6,853 bases of DNA, taken from contig WQTJ01000094.1 of assembly GCA_009786345.1 (NCBI GenBank), positions 1 through 6,853 of the forward strand. The letters are read 5' to 3'. This DNA comes from Dehalococcoidia bacterium (lineage in GTDB: Bacteria; Chloroflexota; Dehalococcoidia; Dehalococcoidales; UBA1222). The notes below the pieces were generated by a model. That model was not told where the DNA came from and did no database searches. It worked only from the letters and a program-made list of their open reading frames with translations. The translations under genes were made by a program, and so were the position numbers. Positions 6,057-6,853 of the stretch are shown piece after piece. Every line of letters begins with the position of its first letter. Within the stretch, counting starts at the first letter, position 1.

Positions 6057-6111
6057 GTTTGATCTGTATTGGACTTAATATGAAGCAGGGTGGCTTCTGG
6101 CACTGAATTTA

Positions 6112-6141
6112 AGTATATCACATGAACTGAGCTGACGTCAG
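6112..6141 (-). promoter_or_regulatory. Predicted promoter of the nfeD-slipin operon
   Basis: On the minus strand TGATATACT gives an extended -10 (TATACT at 6112-6117, preceded by TG at 6119-6120). CTGACG (6136-6141) stands 18 nt upstream as a 4/6 -35. The -35 is embedded in a perfect 10-bp palindrome CTGACGTCAG (6132-6141), a possible repressor site. The leader to the ATG would be about 60 nt. Confidence 0.55.
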
Positions 6142-6166
6142 TTTTTTCTTATAATCGGTCACATTG

Positions 6167-6183
6167 AGTGGAACATTTCCACT
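6167..6183. promoter_or_regulatory. Perfect 7+3+7 palindrome, candidate operator between divergent genes
   Basis: AGTGGAA-CAT-TTCCACT is a perfect inverted repeat in the space between the nfeD and hisZ-like genes. It lies about 25 bp upstream of the predicted nfeD -35 and about 40 bp upstream of a possible hisZ -10 (TATAGT, 6225-6230). That placement suits a dimeric regulator controlling one or both genes. As RNA it would be a tight 3-nt-loop hairpin without a T-run. Confidence 0.45.
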
Positions 6184-6265
6184 TGCAAAAGAAATAACTC
6201 TTCTTCATTTACCTTATGATGCGCTATAGTGTAAAATTGACACATTGAAAAAACAGGATAGATAT

Positions 6266-6853
6266 ATGCAGATTGAACGTTGTAAAGGTTGCAGTGATTT
6301 AACCGCCCAAGACATGTTGCGCTTCCGTAGCGTCGAGACGGCTTTTCAGGAAACATCTAAGAACTATGGCTATGATGAGATACGTACGCCTACGCTGGAA
6401 TACCTACATCTCTTCACTTCGGCTGGCACATTGACTCCCGGCATGCTGCGCAGGGTGTATTCTTTCCTTGATTGGGACGGCTGGAGTGGCGAACGTGTGG
6501 TGCTTAAGCCTGATACCACTATTCCGACAGCCCGGTTTTATATTGAGCGCATGCAGCATCAAGGTTACCCTGCGCGTTTGTGCTACGTCACTAATTCATT
6601 CATATTTGAGGAAACCGGCTCCAAGTCGCGTGAGCGCTGGCAGTGCGGTGCGGAACTTATCGGCGATGGCGGAGAGCTTGCCGATGCCGAACTGATTGCT
6701 TTTGCCTGTGATGCCGTCAAACGTATGGGCTTGGGTAACATAGAGATTAAATTTTCTCATGCCGGTTTGATACACGGACTGCTTGCAAATTTGGGGATGG
6801 ATCATACCGAACAGGGTGCCGTGCTAAGCCGCATTCTTGATGGCGAGATGAAT
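6266..6853 (+). CDS. hisZ: HisZ-like ATP phosphoribosyltransferase regulatory subunit, N-terminal 196 residues (3' end outside window)
   Basis: The frame starts at ATG with AGGA 7 nt upstream and stays open to the last base. The protein has the class II histidyl-tRNA synthetase catalytic fold: RCKGCSDLTAQD replaces the synthetase's PRGxxD start, then GYDEIRTPTLE (35-45), LKPDTTIPTAR (80-90) and RWQCGAELIGD (124-134). Three features favour HisZ over a true synthetase. The substrate-binding LRPEGT motif reads LKPDTT, the motif 2 FRxERP reads FIFEETG so its ATP-binding arginine is isoleucine 113, and the FHQ of motif 2 is RWQ. HisZ joins the short form of HisG and is needed for the first step of histidine synthesis and its feedback control. 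A hisG gene would be expected downstream. A diverged HisS paralogue with another role is possible. Confidence 0.8.
   Translation, partial: MQIERCKGCSDLTAQDMLRFRSVETAFQETSKNYGYDEIRTPTLEYLHLFTSAGTLTPGMLRRVYSFLDWDGWSGERVVLKPDTTIPTARFYIERMQHQGYPARLCYVTNSFIFEETGSKSRERWQCGAELIGDGGELADAELIAFACDAVKRMGLGNIEIKFSHAGLIHGLLANLGMDHTEQGAVLSRILDGEMN

Noticed and set aside
6125..6150. AACTGA/TCAGTT hairpin followed by six T's, resembling a + strand terminator.
   Set aside because: No + strand gene ends before it (the neighbours to the left are on the minus strand), the stem is only 6 bp, and the sequence is better explained by the nfeD promoter and its palindrome. An antisense terminator is not excluded.
6237..6265. 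Perfect TTGACA at 6237-6242 as the hisZ promoter.
   Set aside because: A -10 at normal spacing would fall at 6260-6265, directly before the ATG, and would leave the ribosome site untranscribed.

Overview
The window looks like chromosomal DNA from an anaerobic bacterium. The main evidence is a three-gene homocysteine-synthesis cluster of a type known mostly from methanogens and other strict anaerobes. Shine-Dalgarno sequences are strong (GGAGG-like), non-ATG starts occur (two GTG), and intergenic spaces are short. The HisZ-like protein reminds me of Chloroflexota/Dehalococcoidia sequences, but that is recollection, not a search, and taxonomy stays uncertain. I see no insertion sequence, phage gene, CRISPR array, tRNA or rRNA. 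Both ends cut through a gene.

Left block (1-2872). The tail of a LysR-type regulator (+) runs into an opposing operon on the minus strand and overlaps its last gene tail-to-tail by 33 nt. Read from its promoter, that operon encodes an L-aspartate-semialdehyde sulfurtransferase (COG1900/DUF39, 399 aa), then its NIL/2[4Fe-4S] ferredoxin partner (136 aa), then a UPF0280/COG2122 ApbE-like protein (246 aa). These are the three families tied by genetics in Methanosarcina to making homocysteine directly from aspartate semialdehyde and reduced sulfur. Here all three are adjacent and co-directional, so the cluster probably supplies homocysteine for methionine. A hairpin-forming gap separates the first and second genes.

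Middle block (2919-4570, + strand). From a divergent promoter carrying a 12-bp direct repeat come a small YccF-family membrane protein made of two copies of one ~48-residue unit, and 31 nt later a biotin protein ligase without a DNA-binding domain. A SemiSWEET sugar transporter follows with its own strong ribosome binding site. A long, nearly perfect hairpin covers the last codons of the transporter gene and probably serves as a two-way terminator facing the next, convergent operon.

Right block (4601-6853). On the minus strand a short NfeD protein and a slipin/stomatin form a tightly coupled operon (TAGTG stop/start overlap) with a good extended -10 promoter. Divergent from it starts a hisZ-like gene (ATP phosphoribosyltransferase regulatory subunit), cut by the window end. 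The 223-nt space between them holds two palindromes, one over the predicted nfeD -35 box and one free-standing, which are candidate operators.
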